Assembly (NCBI RefSeq): GCF_002102475.1
Contig: NZ_MSQD01000013.1
Span: 1 to 64,000, forward strand
Length of the DNA stretch: 64,000 bases
Source of the DNA: Thermoanaerobacterium sp. PSU-2
GTDB lineage: Bacteria > Bacillota > Thermoanaerobacteria > Thermoanaerobacterales > Thermoanaerobacteraceae
Reading direction: 5' to 3'
Shown: in pieces, positions 61,311 through 64,000 of the stretch
Layout: the number at the start of each line of letters is the position of its first letter
Position numbering within the stretch: position 1 is the stretch's first letter
Made by a program: the position numbers and the translations under genes
Notes under the pieces: model-generated
What the model was told of the DNA's origin: nothing
Database searches by the model: none
Seen by the model: only the letters and a program-made list of their open reading frames with translations

Positions 61311-61327
61311 ATGCAAATACCGTGCCA
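61311..61327 (-). promoter_or_regulatory. sigma-54 promoter of the PTS operon
   Basis: TGGCACGGTATTTGCAT matches the -24/-12 consensus TGGCAC-N5-TTGCA. It lies 36 bases upstream of the gatA start codon and adjoins the stop codon of the sigma-54 activator gene. Confidence 0.9.
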
Positions 61328-61343
61328 ATCAATTGGACGGTAT
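61317..61343. promoter_or_regulatory. dyad overlapping the sigma-54 -24 element
   Basis: ATACCGT-CCAAT and ATTGG-ACGGTAT are inverted with one unpaired base. The dyad covers the -24 box and the activator stop codon (61329-61331). It could be an operator, or a weak terminator for the regulator gene, although no T run follows. Confidence 0.5.
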
Positions 61344-64000
61344 TGTATTTCTCATGATTATTTCTTTTATTTCTTCCTTACTTTTGGCTTCTTTTAGGTC
61401 TTTTAATATTTTTTCATTCGATAAGACCTTATACAAATCAAGCATGTAATCTTTAGCATCTTCTTTCAAAGCCAACATAAAAATTAAGTCTGTTTTAAAA
61501 TCTCCTTCCCAATAGATGGGTTCTTTCAACTTTGCTATGGCTATGGCAGGTTTTGTGACATATTTTGTGTCACCATGTGGTATCGCAACTCCCCCTTTCA
61601 TCCATGTAGCACCCATCGATTCTCGTTTATATACGCTTAGTATGAATTTCTCATCAACGTATCCTCTCTCCTCAAGCATATACACCATTTTGTCTATAGC
61701 ATCGCTTTTCATTGATACATCAACATCAAATAATATTAGATCATCGTCTAATACTTCTTTTAGGCGGCTTTCTTCCACAACATCTATGTTTACTAGTTTC
61801 TTTAACCTTTTTAGCCCTTCCCCATTCATTATTTCCTCAACAGAGATATACGGGATATCACTTATTTTAGGATCGATGGTTCCCACAAAAGCTTGAATAT
61901 TGTTTTTGCTCCTTATCTTATTTATTTCCGTATCAAGTTCTCTTTCGCTGAAAAGACCTAAAGGTATTATCTTTAATCCACTTTTTATCTCAGGTACCTT
62001 ATCCTCTATATATTTCTTTATCTTAAGCGCAGTCCCCTCACCAGTTATGCAGATGGTTACTATGGCTTTCGGAAGTTTGTTTGAATCTTTTACACCTTCC
62101 ACATGTCCTACGTAAGATTTATTTTCATCTAATGCATCAGCTATTTCGTCAATTGTGGCATCTGGCAGAATAGCTCGCCTTACGGCTTCCAAGACCATGA
62201 CAGTGTCTACCCTTCCAATGGTCCTTGTAGGAATGCCCGTCCTTTTTGTTATGATCTCGCCAAAAGTGATGAGTGATCCCATGTCGACAAGTATTATACA
62301 GCCTTTCCCTTCATTCACCTTTTTCACGACTTCAATTGTACGCAAAAGGGCATCTTCTGGGCTTTCATCAAGTGCCATCTCTATTCCATGTGCTATATTT
62401 ACGCCTAAAAGCTTGTTTGCCACATCTGCCATGCCACAGGCTACATGTCCATGTGTTAATACTATAACAGCCACATTCCCTTTGTTTCCGCTTTCACTGG
62501 CTGAAAATGTTCTCAAGTACATAGCTACAAAACCAACCTCATCGTCTGTAAGTTCAATACCCAATATTTTATTGATTCTGTCAACCATCTTTTTTGCTAC
62601 AACATATTCCCTCATGTACTCGCTTTTGACGCTTTCAAGCTGTGGGTTAAATATGGGTTTCCCGCTTTTAACCCTTTCATAAGCCGCGCTTAGATGAATA
62701 GCCAGTGCGTAAAAAAAGTTGTCTTTTATATTTTTGTAATTTTCTTTAGCTATGTCTATAGCCTCTTCAACGGCGTACAATATTTTTTCGCCTACGATTT
62801 CTTTTAATTCTTTTTTTGAAACAAAATTTTTTGTTCGTATATCGTTGGCAAATTTTTTAAGCTCTGATTCTACTTGATTTCCAACGATCTTGTAGATTTC
62901 GTCGGTTTTTAACCCATCGTTCTTTAGCTCAGTAAATCTATCCTCTATAAACTGGTATATTTCATCAGGCAAAATGTACCTATCTTCCTTAGGCAGCAAT
63001 TTGCTTATCTTGTTTGGATATATGATGACATCTTTATCTGCGTATTCTTCTATATACGGTTCTCTTTTGCTGACTTTCAAAAGTCCCATTCTTACATGGT
63101 TTGGCAAATCGGCAAGGTTTATCGTTATTTCGCCATCCCTATTATCTAAAGTCTTTAAGAAGCCTCTTGCACATGCTACTTGTATGTCGCTTCTCATTTG
63201 GCCTATATTGCCTGGGCAATCATAAAGCATTAGAGCTCTAAGAGCGTCTGGCCTCAATTTTATGGGCTTGTTTATCCTAAATGCCTCTTTTTTGAAAAAG
63301 AACTTTATGATTTCAAATCTCTCTCTGTGAGGCCTTTCACTTATAGGTGGTAACTCTATAACCATGGGAATCCTGCGCCTAAATGTAAGCAGAAGTGACG
63401 ACTCCGGATTTTCTGTCGTTGCTGCAATAAGCATTATGTTAGCTTCTCTCTCGCTATCAGTCTCTCCCAGTCTTCTGAATTTGCCTTTGTCGAGTAAAAA
63501 AAACAAGATCTCTTGTCCTTCACTGGGAAGTCTGTGAACCTCGTCAAGAAACAATATTCCACCATCGGCTTTCTCTACCAAACCAGCTTTTGATGACTCT
63601 GCACCTGTGTACGCTCCTTTTACGTATCCAAAAAGCTGTGACATTAAAAGCTGAGGATTGTCAGCATAGTCTGCACAGTTAAAAACGACAAAAGGGCTAC
63701 CATCCTTTAGCCTGCCTGATTCCAAAGCAAACTCGTACATAGCTTCTGCCAGTTGACTTTTCCCAACACCAGACGGTCCCAGTATTAACGTGTGAAGACC
63801 ATGTGGTGGATATAGAATGGCAGCTTTGGCTTGACTTATCTGCGTCTTTAAACTTCCATCGTATCCTATTATCTCTTTAAAAGACATAAAATCACTTTCT
63901 CGACTTATCTCATCATCTTTGTCATCATCATTATCTTTTACATTATCAGCCACTATAAGCTCTGAACTTAAGATTTCTTTCTTTACCTGCGACGCCGCAA
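61329..64000 (-). CDS. LevR-family sigma-54 activator with PTS domains (5' end outside window)
   Basis: At least 889 codons; the frame stays open to the window edge, so the N-terminal HTH is missing from view. A GTG at 63953 is not a natural start. Domains in order: AAA with Walker A GPSGVGKS, the sigma-54 loop GAYTGA and Walker [14 protein letters not shown] (about residues 395-500 from the [23 protein letters not shown]); mannose-type EIIA ([20 protein letters not shown]); Gat-type EIIB ([10 protein letters not shown]); and a C-terminal fructose-type EIIA ([16 protein letters not shown]). Classical LevR ends in a second PRD instead. Phosphorylation by PTS proteins probably sets its activity toward the adjacent PTS operon. 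Confidence 0.9.
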   Translation of the reverse strand, partial: AASQVKKEILSSELIVADNVKDNDDDKDDEISRESDFMSFKEIIGYDGSLKTQISQAKAAILYPPHGLHTLILGPSGVGKSQLAEAMYEFALESGRLKDGSPFVVFNCADYADNPQLLMSQLFGYVKGAYTGAESSKAGLVEKADGGILFLDEVHRLPSEGQEILFFLLDKGKFRRLGETDSEREANIMLIAATTENPESSLLLTFRRRIPMVIELPPISERPHRERFEIIKFFFKKEAFRINKPIKLRPDALRALMLYDCPGNIGQMRSDIQVACARGFLKTLDNRDGEITINLADLPNHVRMGLLKVSKREPYIEEYADKDVIIYPNKISKLLPKEDRYILPDEIYQFIEDRFTELKNDGLKTDEIYKIVGNQVESELKKFANDIRTKNFVSKKELKEIVGEKILYAVEEAIDIAKENYKNIKDNFFYALAIHLSAAYERVKSGKPIFNPQLESVKSEYMREYVVAKKMVDRINKILGIELTDDEVGFVAMYLRTFSASESGNKGNVAVIVLTHGHVACGMADVANKLLGVNIAHGIEMALDESPEDALLRTIEVVKKVNEGKGCIILVDMGSLITFGEIITKRTGIPTRTIGRVDTVMVLEAVRRAILPDATIDEIADALDENKSYVGHVEGVKDSNKLPKAIVTICITGEGTALKIKKYIEDKVPEIKSGLKIIPLGLFSERELDTEINKIRSKNNIQAFVGTIDPKISDIPYISVEEIMNGEGLKRLKKLVNIDVVEESRLKEVLDDDLILFDVDVSMKSDAIDKMVYMLEERGYVDEKFILSVYKRESMGATWMKGGVAIPHGDTKYVTKPAIAIAKLKEPIYWEGDFKTDLIFMLALKEDAKDYMLDLYKVLSNEKILKDLKEAKSKEEIKEIIMRNTIPSN

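Noticed and set aside
62155-62682. 175-codon frame opposite the LevR-like gene
   Set aside because: Antisense to a conserved multi-domain gene; Ser/Thr-rich composition is an artefact of the complementary strand.
1-64000. CRISPR arrays, rRNA or tRNA genes
   Set aside because: I saw no regularly spaced repeats and no cloverleaf or rRNA sequences on either strand.

Overview
The window looks like chromosomal DNA of a low-GC, anaerobic, spore-forming Firmicute of the Thermoanaerobacterium/Thermoanaerobacter type. The base composition is AT-rich and ribosome binding sites are strong AGGAGG types. Spore genes are present (spore photoproduct lyase and a GerAB-type germination permease), and the window carries several glycan-uptake operons, a TPP-controlled thiamine salvage operon and a sigma-54/LevR PTS operon. 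The genus is inferred, not proven. Most genes lie on the minus strand.

Left end (1-2900): a small locus that resembles a decayed class II bacteriocin cluster. Two Gly/Ala-rich peptide remnants are each followed by a strong hairpin and then a tiny membrane ORF. An IS200-type insertion sequence interrupts the locus, and a GAF/LuxR-type regulator flanks it.

2900-7900: ammonium module (amt, small membrane protein, amt, PII protein) with two attenuator-like leaders, then splB. 7850-11470: TPP-riboswitch-controlled thiamine salvage operon thiD-cytX-thiM-thiE. 11500-16750: ABC exporter, a NapH-like ferredoxin membrane protein, an acetamidase/formamidase and an EamA transporter.

16800-21200: a lantibiotic-immunity-like ABC transporter (ATPase plus two permeases) with its own response regulator and kinase, but no peptide gene. 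21340-26240: ferritin-like protein, a CstA-type transporter, and a LytS/LytR-type two-component system that probably controls it. 26270-30700: Uma2 protein, a DpnII/MboI-type restriction-modification system, and a replication-protein-like winged-helix protein. 30746-33440: GNAT protein, germination permease, aldo/keto reductase.

33500-48020: a 13-gene co-directional operon for an amino-sugar-containing substrate. Its order is NanE epimerase, RpiR regulator, ROK kinase, ABC binding protein and two permeases, a GHL10-like protein, FAD oxidoreductase, GNAT, DUF4127, GH84, PfkB kinase and ADP-ribosylglycohydrolase. Several members have no known role, so this is the best candidate here for an undescribed pathway. 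48200-55580: a dextran/isomalto-oligosaccharide operon (ROK regulator, ABC importer, intracellular GH15 and GH66). Neither ABC importer has its own ATPase, so a shared MsmX-type ATPase elsewhere is implied.

55700-56900: HEPN/MNT toxin-antitoxin pair and a small zinc-ribbon protein. 57000-64000: a galactitol-type PTS operon (IIA, IIB, IIC, class II aldolase, triose-phosphate-isomerase-like protein, YjbQ). It sits behind a near-consensus sigma-54 promoter and a LevR-family activator whose gene runs off the right edge.
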